This document shows, piece after piece, positions 9,313 to 17,002 of a DNA stretch of 64,000 nucleotides. The translations under genes and the position numbers were made by a program. Within the stretch, counting starts at the first letter, position 1, and every line of letters starts with the position of its first letter. Source of the DNA: Deltaproteobacteria bacterium (GTDB taxonomy: Bacteria; Myxococcota_A; Polyangia; Polyangiales; Ga0077539); assembly GCA_016218725.1 (NCBI GenBank), contig JACRDB010000168.1, forward strand, positions 1-64,000. The letters are read 5' to 3'. Below the pieces are notes generated by a model. The model did not search any database. It was given only the letters and a program-made list of their open reading frames with translations, and was not told where the DNA came from.

Positions 9313-9330
9313 GCCTGGAGCATCCCAGGC
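9313..9330 (+). other. Small perfect hairpin just upstream of a GTG start
   Basis: GCCTGG, a 6-nt loop, CCAGGC. It lies 5 nt before the GTG at 9335 and 23 nt after the LysM stop. It could be an attenuating or weak termination hairpin; there is no T-run. Confidence 0.4.
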
Positions 9331-9334
9331 ACTC

Positions 9335-10246
9335 GTGGGACGACACAGCACGCTACTGGCACTGTTCGCGCTCGCGGGGTGCGCCTCGGCGACGCCCCGG
9401 GGCGCCTCGGAGCGGGCGCTCTACGGGGACCTCCGTCGGATCGTGGAGAGCCACCAGCGGACCGACTGGGTGGTGGACCGCGTGGAGGTGGACGCCCTGG
9501 CGGCGGTGACGCTCCGGAGCGCGTGCCAGACGCCCCCGGCGGCGAGGCGACGGCTGGCGGCCTGGCTCGACGCCGAGCTCGCCCGCCAGGGGGGCACGGC
9601 CCGCGCGGTGTACGAGGCCCACGGGGGCTCGCTCTCGGCGGCCTCGGAGGCGCTGACCCTGGAGCGCGTGAGGCTCCTGTCGCGCTACGCCGAGGAACAC
9701 GCCGCGGAGGACTGCCCCTTCTGGCTCACCCCTCGCGGGCGCTTCTCCGGGGTCCATGGTGACGCCCGGCGCTTCGTGGTGCTGGCCGAGAGCCTCGGGG
9801 GCGGCGGGCTCTTGATCCGCGGGGGGGACGTGACCCTGGTGGGCGGCGGCGGCGTGAGGCTCCTCCCCGGGGTGGGGGTGTCCGAGCGGGTGACCCTCGC
9901 CGCGGGGATCGAGCTCGGCGGCCTGGGGACCCTCGGGGCCAACGGCGAGAGCGGCGTGCAGGCGTTGGTGTCCGGCGCCGTGCCGGTCCTCCTGCGCCTC
10001 CAGGATGGCAGCCGCATCGTGGACCTGGAGGCCGCGCTCACGGGCACCTGGCGCAGCCGCGAGCAACCGCTGGACGTGGGCGTGAGGGTCTCCGCGGGCC
10101 TTGGGCTTGTCACCCTACGTGTAGGTTCTTTCATGCCCTATGGGCTCTTGTGGGTGGGCTACGAATTCCAACCCGCGCCGCAGCGGGAAGGCGACGCGCA
10201 CATTGTGCAGTTGGGAACGCGAGTGGGGATCGACTGGGACCCTTGA
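9335..10246 (+). CDS. Predicted outer-membrane lipoprotein of unknown function
   Basis: 303 residues from GTG 9335. The signal peptide ends in the lipobox ALAGC. Residues 25-140 are helical and charged. From about 145 the sequence turns into alternating hydrophobic, Gly-rich strands (GGGLLIRGGDVTLVGGGG, then VTLAAGIELGGLGTLG), the pattern of a small beta-barrel or beta-sandwich ending in Asp-Pro. The name and activity cannot be given. It follows the LysM gene by 45 bp on the same strand. There is no good ribosome site; a hairpin lies directly upstream. Confidence 0.65.
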   Translation: MGRHSTLLALFALAGCASATPRGASERALYGDLRRIVESHQRTDWVVDRVEVDALAAVTLRSACQTPPAARRRLAAWLDAELARQGGTARAVYEAHGGSLSAASEALTLERVRLLSRYAEEHAAEDCPFWLTPRGRFSGVHGDARRFVVLAESLGGGGLLIRGGDVTLVGGGGVRLLPGVGVSERVTLAAGIELGGLGTLGANGESGVQALVSGAVPVLLRLQDGSRIVDLEAALTGTWRSREQPLDVGVRVSAGLGLVTLRVGSFMPYGLLWVGYEFQPAPQREGDAHIVQLGTRVGIDWDP

Positions 10247-10270
10247 CAACGCGATGCGTCATCCTAGATT
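10243..10270 (+). promoter_or_regulatory. Predicted promoter of the small helical protein gene
   Basis: TTGACA (10243-10248), a 16-nt spacer and TAGATT (10265-10270). The consensus -35 makes it one of the best sigma70-like promoters in the window. It overlaps the stop codon region of the preceding gene and leaves a leader of about 30 nt with a GAGGAG ribosome site. Confidence 0.6.
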
Positions 10271-10306
10271 GACGCAGTGAGTCAACTGCGACACGAGGAG
10301 ACGACG

Positions 10307-10729
10307 ATGGAAGCACAGACGATGGTGGAGACCGTGCGGGCCCGGGCGCTGGAGACGTTCACCAAGGCGCGGAGCGCGGTGGAGACGTGGGGTGGAGAGA
10401 CCTGGACGCGCACCTGGGGGGTGCTGGAGCCTCTCGGGCGCAAGGCCGAGGTGGGCTTCGACACGGCGCTGGAGGGCGTCGGCCTGGTGAGGCTGGCGAA
10501 GGTCTCGACGCAGGGCGTTGAGGGTACGACGCAGGACGTCGAGGTGACCACGGCAGGCGCCGAGGCGCCGACGGAGGTGGTGGCGACGGCCGAGGGCGCA
10601 GCGGAGGGCGCGGTCGAGGTGGTGGCCGAGGTGGTGGTGGAGGCGGGAGAGGCGACGACGGGGACGAGCGAGGCCGAGGTCCCGACGGAGGGTGCGGAGT
10701 CCTCGGCGCGGCGGCGGCGGAGGAACTGA
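10307..10729 (+). CDS. Small Ala/Val/Glu-rich helical protein, phasin-like composition
   Basis: 140 residues. I chose ATG 10307 because GAGGAG lies about 6 nt before it; an in-frame GTG at 10277 would start almost at the promoter. Residues 1-75 are amphipathic helix with a phasin-like look (VRARALETFTKARSAVET). The second half is a low-complexity acidic Thr/Ala/Val/Glu tract, and the protein ends in a run of Arg (ARRRRRN). There are no Cys and no signal peptide. It could be a granule-associated or nucleoid-associated protein; this rests on composition only. Confidence 0.6.
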   Translation: MEAQTMVETVRARALETFTKARSAVETWGGETWTRTWGVLEPLGRKAEVGFDTALEGVGLVRLAKVSTQGVEGTTQDVEVTTAGAEAPTEVVATAEGAAEGAVEVVAEVVVEAGEATTGTSEAEVPTEGAESSARRRRRN

Positions 10730-10861
10730 GGCTCCGACCACCGGACCTCGCCGGGACAACGACCCGCGGAGGCGCGTGCCGAGCCCAAGGCTTCTGGAGG
10801 GATCGAGGGGCGCCTGCTGCATCTTGCGGAGCTGCGACAACGATGCGAAGCAGGGTTGACC

Positions 10862-11371
10862 ATGCACCATCGGGCGACCTTTCTCCTGGGCGCCGTCGCC
10901 TTGCTGGGCGAGGGTTGCTCGATGTTCCTCCACGCGCAGGGTGGCGCGGTCATCGGGACCTCGGGCGCCGTGGGGGGGGCGCTTGAAGCCAGCGGAGGTT
11001 TCGGCTCGGGAAGCACGGGGCAGGGGAGCCAGTCGGGTTACGGCTACGAGGCGACCCTGCGCATGAAGGTCTCCCCGGACCTGGTCTCCGCGGCCATCGG
11101 TAGCGGAGGCTACCTGGCGTCCATGGGATCGGATTATTTCGTCTGGGCCCACGCCGGCATGCACCTGGTGCAACTGGACGTACTCGACCGACGAGCTCAG
11201 GTCAGCGCCTTCTCCCCCTACACGTCCTTCGGGTATGGCTTCCGCCTGAGCGACGGAGCCCGGCTGACGGTCGGCCTGAGCATGGAGTATGACCTCCGCT
11301 TCGAAGCCCCCGATGAGGGCTTCTTCGGGCTGCAACTCGGCTACGCAGGCTTCGGCGCGCAGGGACGATGA
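10862..11371 (+). CDS. Small exported beta-rich protein
   Basis: 169 residues. The N-terminus (MHHRATFLLGAVALLGEGCS) looks like a signal peptide. The Cys could be a lipid site, but the lipobox is poor because Glu sits at -2. The mature part is Gly/Ser-rich and then strand-like, with aromatic ends, and finishes LQLGYAGFGAQGR, like a small outer-membrane barrel. ATG 10862 has GCAGGG upstream; a TTG two codons earlier is less likely. No named family is recognised. Nothing else is evident in the 132 bp before it or the 190 bp after it. Confidence 0.55.
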   Translation: MHHRATFLLGAVALLGEGCSMFLHAQGGAVIGTSGAVGGALEASGGFGSGSTGQGSQSGYGYEATLRMKVSPDLVSAAIGSGGYLASMGSDYFVWAHAGMHLVQLDVLDRRAQVSAFSPYTSFGYGFRLSDGARLTVGLSMEYDLRFEAPDEGFFGLQLGYAGFGAQGR

Positions 11372-11563
11372 AGACTGCCTCGGACGCCTGAGCGCCGGAG
11401 CTCCGCCGGGCCTTGGGGCACGGTCAGCGCGTGGGTGCCTGTCGGAAGATGCAGACGCCCCCCAGGGGGTGGCGACGGAAGGGACCCAAAGCCGAAAAGT
11501 GTGTCCCTGGCGCGGGCTTGCGTACGATCCCTCTTGCGCCGCGACGTCGAGGTGAAGCGCGCG

Positions 11564-13915
11564 ATGGCCCCGCACTGCGGCGAGGCTGCGCGGTCACCTC
11601 GCGCCTTCCTCCGGCGCAGCGGGCCGATGACCTCGATCCAGTTCGTTCCCCACCGCACCGAAGAGTCCCCGAGGCGGCCCTCGCGCGCCGCCTCCAAGGC
11701 CCGCGGCGCCGCCGCGCTGGACCTCCACCTGGAGGGCGTCCGCATCGAGGCCGCCGCGGACCCCGAGCATGCCGCCGGGCTCCTCCGGGACCTCACCGTG
11801 GCTGCACTTCAGGTGCTCGAGGGCCGCCAGCACAAGGTCCTGGTGCCCTTCTCCGAGCGGCCCTGGGAGCTGTGCCTCCGGGCGGGTGACGGCGCGCTCC
11901 TGGTGAGCGTCTACTGCACCGGCCCGGAGCCCGAGGTGCGCGTCCTGGACCGCGAGGTCTCGCCAGGGGCCCTCCTCGGCGCCCTGGGTGACGCGCTGGA
12001 CGCCCTTCAAGACACCATGGACGGCGCCGTGGCGTTGGAGCTCCGGGCGCTCCTCGGGCGCGCCGGCGTCGCCTCCGGCCGCGCCCTCGTCGCGCCCCCC
12101 GCCCAGGCCCGCAGCGCCGTGCGCTGGACGAGCGCCGAGGACGAGGCCACCGCCCTCTCCGTCGCCTTCACCGCGCTCCTCGACGACGGCCACCCGCGCG
12201 TCTCCCGCGCGTCTCTCCGGGCGGACCTCCACGCGCTCCTCGTGCGGGGCGAGCTCTCCCTCGGCCTCCGGGGGCGTTCGCTGGACCTGGGCGAGGGCTT
12301 TGTGGTGCTCCAGCTCGAGCGCCTCGTGGCCCTCTGCCGCCCGGTGCTCGAAGCCTGGGCCTCCAAGCGTCCGCTGCACCTGCGGGCCCGCGTCGGGGGC
12401 TGCATCCTCGGGATGCGCCTCGGGGTCCAGGGCAAGCTCTGCCTCACGGCGCAGGGCCCCTTTGGCGCCTCGGTGACCGTGCCCGCCCTGGACCCCCGGG
12501 AGCTCGCCGGCCCCGTCACCCAGGCCGCCTTGAGGCTCGCCTCGGAGCTCGTCCAGCGCGACCGTGACCAGGGAAGAAACCTCCGGCTCCGGGCCCTGCG
12601 CGCCGAGGCCCGGAGCCTCCGTCGCTGGCTCCGGGCCCTGGACAGGCCCGCTTGCGTCGTGAACCCCGACCCGGCCCTCTACCGCGCCACGGTCACCGCC
12701 CCGGAGACCACTGCCTCCACGGACCTCGGGGCCTCCGCCCGGCTGCGCTACGTCGAACGCTGGAGGCTAGAGGTCGAGGGCCTGGACCTCTCCGGCACGT
12801 TGCTTTGCGGCGACCGCCTGGTGGTGCCCGGGGCGCGGGAGGTCGCGGCCATCGACCGCGCCTCGGGCCAGTGCCTCTGGTCGTTTCCGGTCACGGGCAG
12901 GGCGTCCACCACCCTGGCCGGGGACGAGCTCCTGCGTGTGTCCCCGCGCGGCGAGGTGGAGCTCCGGAGCGTCGCCACGGGCGAGGTCCTCTGGGCCACC
13001 CGCGTCGCCCCGAGGGTGGGGGTCACCACCCGCGCCCACGCCGTGGCCGCGCCGGGCCTGCCTCGCATGGTGGTGCTCCCGGAGGGTGAGCGCAGGCTCG
13101 TGGCCCTGGACCTGCGCACCGGCGAGGCCCGTTGGGCGTATACGTCACGGCACGGCGGAATGTTTCGCTTCCGCCGCGCGGGCAGGCTCCTCCTGGTCAC
13201 CGCCGGGGACCCGAGCGTGGTCGCCATTGACCTCCACTCCGGCGAGGTCGTGTGGCGCTTCGGGGACCGCATGCCCATCACCACGGCGCCGGTGCTCCAT
13301 CAAGACCTGTGCCTCTGCGTCGCCGGGGACCGCGGCAGGGCCACGGTGCATGCCCTCGGGGCCTACACCGGCGCCCTGGCCTGGACCGCCGAGGCCCCGG
13401 CGCCCGCCTGCGCGCCGGTGGTGGTCTCGGGCGACACCGCGGGGCTCCTCCTCGGCACCCGCGAGGGCATCTCCCTCCTGGGGCTGGACACCCAGAACGG
13501 TCAACGGCGCTTCGAGGCGCCCCTCGGGGTGCTCGTGGGCGGGGCCGGGCAGCGGCCCTCGGCCACGGCCTTCGATGACACCATCGTGGCCAACCTCCCC
13601 ACGGGCAGGGTGCTCGCCGTGGGCGCCAGGGACGGGGCCACGCGCTGGGTGCGCACCTTCCGCGCCCCGGTGGCCGACGACGTGCCGCGCAGGCTGGACC
13701 CGCAGCTCCGCGCCGGCGCTCTCTTCGTCCCGCAGAGCGCGCTGGCCGTGCTGCGCCCGCGAGACGGCTCCACCCTGGCCGAAGTGGAGGCCTGTGACCT
13801 CGTCCCCGACCTCCTGCGGGTGGACGAACACTGCGCCCTCTATGTAGGCGAGGAGAGCGGCCACCTCGGGTGCTTCGAGCTCGGGGCGAGGCTACGGGTG
13901 CTGCGGCCGGTTTGA
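11564..13915 (+). CDS. PQQ-type beta-propeller protein with unknown N-terminal domain
   Basis: 783 residues from ATG 11564, chosen because GAGGTG lies 9 nt upstream; ATG 11627 is an alternative without a ribosome site. There is no signal peptide, so it may be cytoplasmic. Residues 60-400 form an unrecognised domain rich in Leu, Ala and Arg. From about 415 to the end, blade repeats of the PQQ/YncE kind recur (VAAIDRASGQCLWSFPV, LVALDLRTGEARWAY, VVAIDLHSGEVVWRFGD). Each has the Asp-x-x-x-Gly-x-x-x-Trp pattern of PQQ-repeat blades. No PQQ-binding or dehydrogenase active-site residues can be assigned, so a scaffold or sensor role is as likely as an enzyme. Confidence 0.75.
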   Translation: MAPHCGEAARSPRAFLRRSGPMTSIQFVPHRTEESPRRPSRAASKARGAAALDLHLEGVRIEAAADPEHAAGLLRDLTVAALQVLEGRQHKVLVPFSERPWELCLRAGDGALLVSVYCTGPEPEVRVLDREVSPGALLGALGDALDALQDTMDGAVALELRALLGRAGVASGRALVAPPAQARSAVRWTSAEDEATALSVAFTALLDDGHPRVSRASLRADLHALLVRGELSLGLRGRSLDLGEGFVVLQLERLVALCRPVLEAWASKRPLHLRARVGGCILGMRLGVQGKLCLTAQGPFGASVTVPALDPRELAGPVTQAALRLASELVQRDRDQGRNLRLRALRAEARSLRRWLRALDRPACVVNPDPALYRATVTAPETTASTDLGASARLRYVERWRLEVEGLDLSGTLLCGDRLVVPGAREVAAIDRASGQCLWSFPVTGRASTTLAGDELLRVSPRGEVELRSVATGEVLWATRVAPRVGVTTRAHAVAAPGLPRMVVLPEGERRLVALDLRTGEARWAYTSRHGGMFRFRRAGRLLLVTAGDPSVVAIDLHSGEVVWRFGDRMPITTAPVLHQDLCLCVAGDRGRATVHALGAYTGALAWTAEAPAPACAPVVVSGDTAGLLLGTREGISLLGLDTQNGQRRFEAPLGVLVGGAGQRPSATAFDDTIVANLPTGRVLAVGARDGATRWVRTFRAPVADDVPRRLDPQLRAGALFVPQSALAVLRPRDGSTLAEVEACDLVPDLLRVDEHCALYVGEESGHLGCFELGARLRVLRPV

Positions 13916-13978
13916 CTTGCGAGGGGCCCCGCGAGGGGCCACCCTGGGAGTCTCCCACCCGCCGCGCCGAGGTCCGTG

Positions 13979-14812
13979 ATGCTCCGAATGCTAGGCTACG
14001 CCGCCAACCAGCTCGACCGCCTGCGGTTTGCGCTCGCGGCGGAGCGCGCGGCGCTCCAGGTGGACGAGCCCGTGCGCTGCGACGGCTGGGGCGTCGGGAG
14101 CTACCAGTCCGGCGAGCTCCTCCTGCGCCGCAGGCCCTCGGACGCGCGGGAGACCTTGAGGCTCCCGGAGCTCCTGGTGTCCCTCCGGACCTCCTGCGCC
14201 ATGGCCCACCTGCGCCACGCCACCGCGGGCGGCCACACCCTTGAGAACACGCACCCGTTTCGCTTTCGTCAGTGGCTCTTCGCCGCCGTGGGCACGCTGC
14301 CGAACTTCCCGGAGAAGCGCGCGGCCCTGCGGGAGGTCATCCCGGGCTTCATCGCCCTCAACATCCGCGGCGAGACCGACAGCGAGCTGCTCTTCCACCG
14401 ACTGCTCGCGGCGGTCCACGCCCAGGGGCACCTGGACGACCCGGAGTATCCCCGCACGGACCTCCTGGAGGCCCTGCGAGACGGCCTCCGGGGTGTGGAC
14501 ACCACCCTCGGCGCAAGGGCCCCCATGGCCTTCCTGGTGTCCAACGGGAGCCTCCTGGTCGGCGTGCGCCGCGGGGCCCCGCTGGCCTATGTCCGTCGCC
14601 TGGGCCTTCGGGACGGCGACCAGCTCCGGGCGAAGAACCCCGACCTCCTCGGGTCCGAGGGGCGCAAGGTCCACCTGGAGTCTTTCAGGTATGTGTTCCT
14701 CGCCAGCGGAGGCGCCCCGGGCTCGCCGGGCTGGAGCGAGGTGCCCGAGGAGCCCGACGGGTCGGCCCTCGTGGTGGACGCGAAGCTCGAGCTCCACCAC
14801 CACGCCCTGTGA
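13979..14812 (+). CDS. Class II glutamine amidotransferase-like protein lacking the catalytic Cys
   Basis: 277 residues. The fold signature of YafJ/EgtC-like class II glutaminases is clear: N-terminal MLRMLGY, DGWGVGSY (35-42), LRHATAGG (78-85), HPFRFRQWLF then GTLPNF, and a C-terminal SNGSLLVGVR. The family normally begins Met-Cys, with Cys2 as nucleophile after Met removal, and has His-Asn-Gly in the oxyanion hole. Here residue 2 is Leu and the His-Asn pair is Ala103-Val104. Both alternative starts (GTG 13976, ATG 13979) lack Cys. It is therefore probably a non-hydrolysing binding protein. The next gene overlaps by GTGA. Confidence 0.85.
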   Translation: MLRMLGYAANQLDRLRFALAAERAALQVDEPVRCDGWGVGSYQSGELLLRRRPSDARETLRLPELLVSLRTSCAMAHLRHATAGGHTLENTHPFRFRQWLFAAVGTLPNFPEKRAALREVIPGFIALNIRGETDSELLFHRLLAAVHAQGHLDDPEYPRTDLLEALRDGLRGVDTTLGARAPMAFLVSNGSLLVGVRRGAPLAYVRRLGLRDGDQLRAKNPDLLGSEGRKVHLESFRYVFLASGGAPGSPGWSEVPEEPDGSALVVDAKLELHHHAL

Positions 14813-15429
14813 CCGCTCGGGCCGCCACCGCCCTCGCGCTCCTGTGCGGCGCCTGCGCGGCGGCCCCGGGGAGGGCGCCTGCGGTGCAGCGGGCGGACCT
14901 GCCCCCGGCGGTGCCCGCGGAGGCCTCCGGGCACCGGGGGCGCGCGGGGGTGGCCTCCCGCGTGGTGCTCGACCCCCGCAGGGACGCCGTGCTCGCCCTC
15001 CACGAGGCCCTCTTCCGGGCCCTCCACGAGCGCTCCTCGGGGGACCTCCGACCGCTCCTGGCGGAGACCGTCACCGGCGTGGGGCGCGAGGGCGTGGGCT
15101 CCTCGGCGCTGGCCCAGCCCAGGGAGGTCCTGCTCGCGTGGATGGACCAGCTCCTCCAGGGCCTGGAGCCCCAGGGGAGCTTCGCCGAGGCGTACCTGCC
15201 GCCCCGGAGGGTGCTCCCCCTGGCGGGCTTCCTTGACGGGAGCGCGCCTCCGGCCATGAGGGCCGGGGACTGGTATGTAGAAGGGCCCTCGCCCCGGATG
15301 CTCCGAGGGGCGGGCCTCCCCGGGGGGCCCGCGGGGCTCCCGGCCACGCTGGAGTTCCTGGTGCGCTTTGGCCCCGAGGGCCCGCGGGTGGTGGCCCTGA
15401 CGGACGCCCTGGTGCGCCCCAGGAACTAA
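14809..15429 (+). CDS. Putative lipoprotein of unknown function
   Basis: 206 residues from GTG 14809, which overlaps the previous stop as GTGA. The N-terminus (VTARAATALALLCGACAAAPG) is a short signal peptide with a probable lipidation Cys; the lipobox is atypical with Cys at -3. The mature part is an alpha/beta domain of about 150 residues with no recognisable motif. Because it is translationally coupled to the amidotransferase-like gene, the two may work together, one inside the cell and one outside. It converges on the TPR gene with only 4 bp between the stops. Confidence 0.6.
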   Translation: MTARAATALALLCGACAAAPGRAPAVQRADLPPAVPAEASGHRGRAGVASRVVLDPRRDAVLALHEALFRALHERSSGDLRPLLAETVTGVGREGVGSSALAQPREVLLAWMDQLLQGLEPQGSFAEAYLPPRRVLPLAGFLDGSAPPAMRAGDWYVEGPSPRMLRGAGLPGGPAGLPATLEFLVRFGPEGPRVVALTDALVRPRN

Positions 15430-15433
15430 ACCT

Positions 15434-16309
15434 TCACCGCCGCGGCGGGTTCGGGGACGAGAGCTCCGCGAGGTACATCCTGGCGTCGTTGGAGACGCTC
15501 CCGTAGGGGTAGCGGCGCAGGAGCGCGCGCAGGGTGTTCCTCGCGTCGCCGAACTGCTGCAGGTCCACCTGGCACTGGGCGATCTTGTAGAGCGCGTCGT
15601 CGGCGGCCTCGCGGTCGGCGCCCTCGGCGACGGCCTGGAGCACCACGATGGCCTCGCGCTGGCGCCCGAGGTGCCGCAGGGCGTCGGCGTGGGCCAGGCG
15701 CACGCGGGGGATGTGCCCGGCGTCGTCCTTGAGGCGCTGGGCCTCGTCGTAGGCCTCGTTGGCCTCGGCGTAGCGGGCCATCCGGGCGTGCTCCAGGCCC
15801 CGCTCGTACGCCAGGAGCGACAGGTCCGTCCGGAAGCGGTCCACCACGTCCTGGAAGAAGGCCAGCTCCGCGGGCGGCAGGCGCTCCCGGCGGAGCTGCT
15901 CCCAGGTCTCCACGGCCTCCTGCTTGCGCCCGTCCCGCACCAGCTCATAGAAGGCCTGGGCGCGGGCGTCGAGCTGCGCGCGCTCTTCCTTCTCGCGCAG
16001 GGCCCCGGAGAGGTCCCGCCGGGCCTGCTCCTCGGCGCGCCGGAGGGTCTGTAGCTCCAGGCGGTTCTCCCGGATGGAGGCGTCCAGCCAGAGCTTGATC
16101 CCGCCGAAGGTCAGCACCACGAAGAGCACGTACGCCGTGGCGGAGTTCACCGTCAGCCGACGCTCGTAGCCCGCCTGGCGCCGGGCCAGGGCCTTGACGT
16201 CCGCCGAGAGGGCCGCCGTAAGGTTGTTGGTCTTGATGATCAGCCCGCGCGATTCGATGATCTCGCGCTTGATCTCGCGGAACTCGTCGTCGGGGTCGCG
16301 GGGGCTCAC
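15434..16309 (-). CDS. Membrane-anchored TPR protein
   Basis: 291 residues from GTG 16309; a TTG at 16345 would add 12 residues and neither start has a well-spaced ribosome site. A cytoplasmic N-terminal helix (FREIKREIIESRGLI) leads to one membrane helix (SATAYVLFVVLTFGGIKLWL). A coiled coil (about 80-115) and several TPR units follow (ALYKIAQCQVDLQQFGDARN near the end). The domain order suggests a signal-anchored periplasmic scaffold. It is divergent from efp. Confidence 0.7.
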   Translation of the reverse strand: MSPRDPDDEFREIKREIIESRGLIIKTNNLTAALSADVKALARRQAGYERRLTVNSATAYVLFVVLTFGGIKLWLDASIRENRLELQTLRRAEEQARRDLSGALREKEERAQLDARAQAFYELVRDGRKQEAVETWEQLRRERLPPAELAFFQDVVDRFRTDLSLLAYERGLEHARMARYAEANEAYDEAQRLKDDAGHIPRVRLAHADALRHLGRQREAIVVLQAVAEGADREAADDALYKIAQCQVDLQQFGDARNTLRALLRRYPYGSVSNDARMYLAELSSPNPPRR

Positions 16310-16358
16310 CTCCCCACGGCTACGTCCTCCGGCCCTCGGGCGCAAGGGAGGGGGCGTC

Positions 16359-16388
16359 TTGCCGAGGGGCCCTCGGGGGTGCTAGGTA
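16359..16388 (+). promoter_or_regulatory. Predicted promoter of efp-epmA
   Basis: TTGCCG (16359-16364), an 18-nt spacer and TAGGTA (16383-16388), followed by a leader of about 15 nt containing GAGGAG 7 nt before the efp ATG. Confidence 0.45.
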
Positions 16389-16409
16389 GCGCGCCGCGAG
16401 GAGCGACCC

Positions 16410-16988
16410 ATGGCCGGCATCCTGGATATCAATGAAGTTCGCAAGGGCAACAAGCTCGACCTGGACGGGGAGCCGTTCCTGGTGGTGCAGGTGGATTTCC
16501 GCAAGCCCGGCAAGGGTACGCCCTCCACCGTGGTGAAGATGAAGCACATGATCTCCGGCAACGTCATCGAGAAGACGTACAAGTCTGGCGAGCGGCTCAC
16601 CCAGGCGGACATCGAGGAGAAGGAGATGCAGTTCCTCTACCCCGAGGGGGAGCAGCTCGTCTTCATGGACCAGGGCACCTACGAGCAGGTCCACGTGGAC
16701 GTGAAGCAGGTGGGCGAGGACCGGGGCTTCCTCCTCGACAACGCCGTGTGCTCGGTGCTGTTCTACAACGGCCGCCCCATCGGGCTCACGCTGCCCACCT
16801 TCGTGGAGATGGAGGTCCTGGAGACCGAGCCGGGCTTCAAGGGTGACACGGCCAACAACGTGCTCAAGCCCGCCAAGTGCCCCACCGGCGCCGTGGTGCA
16901 GGTGCCCATCTTCATCAACCAGGGCGACATGATCCGGATTGACACCCGCACCGGCGAGTACGTCGAGCGCGTGGCCAAGACCCGCTAG
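16410..16988 (+). CDS. efp: Translation elongation factor P
   Basis: 192 residues, the usual length. EF-P binds ribosomes stalled at polyproline and speeds peptide bond formation. The N-terminal KOW-like domain holds the loop FRKPGKGTP with Lys35, the position modified with beta-lysine by EpmA in enterobacteria. The two following OB domains are complete (LPTFVEMEVLETEPG and INQGDMIRIDTRTGEYVER). A GAGGAG ribosome site precedes ATG 16410. The epmA-like gene follows after 14 bp, so substrate and modifying enzyme are probably co-transcribed. Many proteins in this window contain Pro-Pro runs, which fits a need for active EF-P. Confidence 0.97.
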   Translation: MAGILDINEVRKGNKLDLDGEPFLVVQVDFRKPGKGTPSTVVKMKHMISGNVIEKTYKSGERLTQADIEEKEMQFLYPEGEQLVFMDQGTYEQVHVDVKQVGEDRGFLLDNAVCSVLFYNGRPIGLTLPTFVEMEVLETEPGFKGDTANNVLKPAKCPTGAVVQVPIFINQGDMIRIDTRTGEYVERVAKTR

Positions 16989-17002
16989 CGAGCCCCGAGC
17001 CC

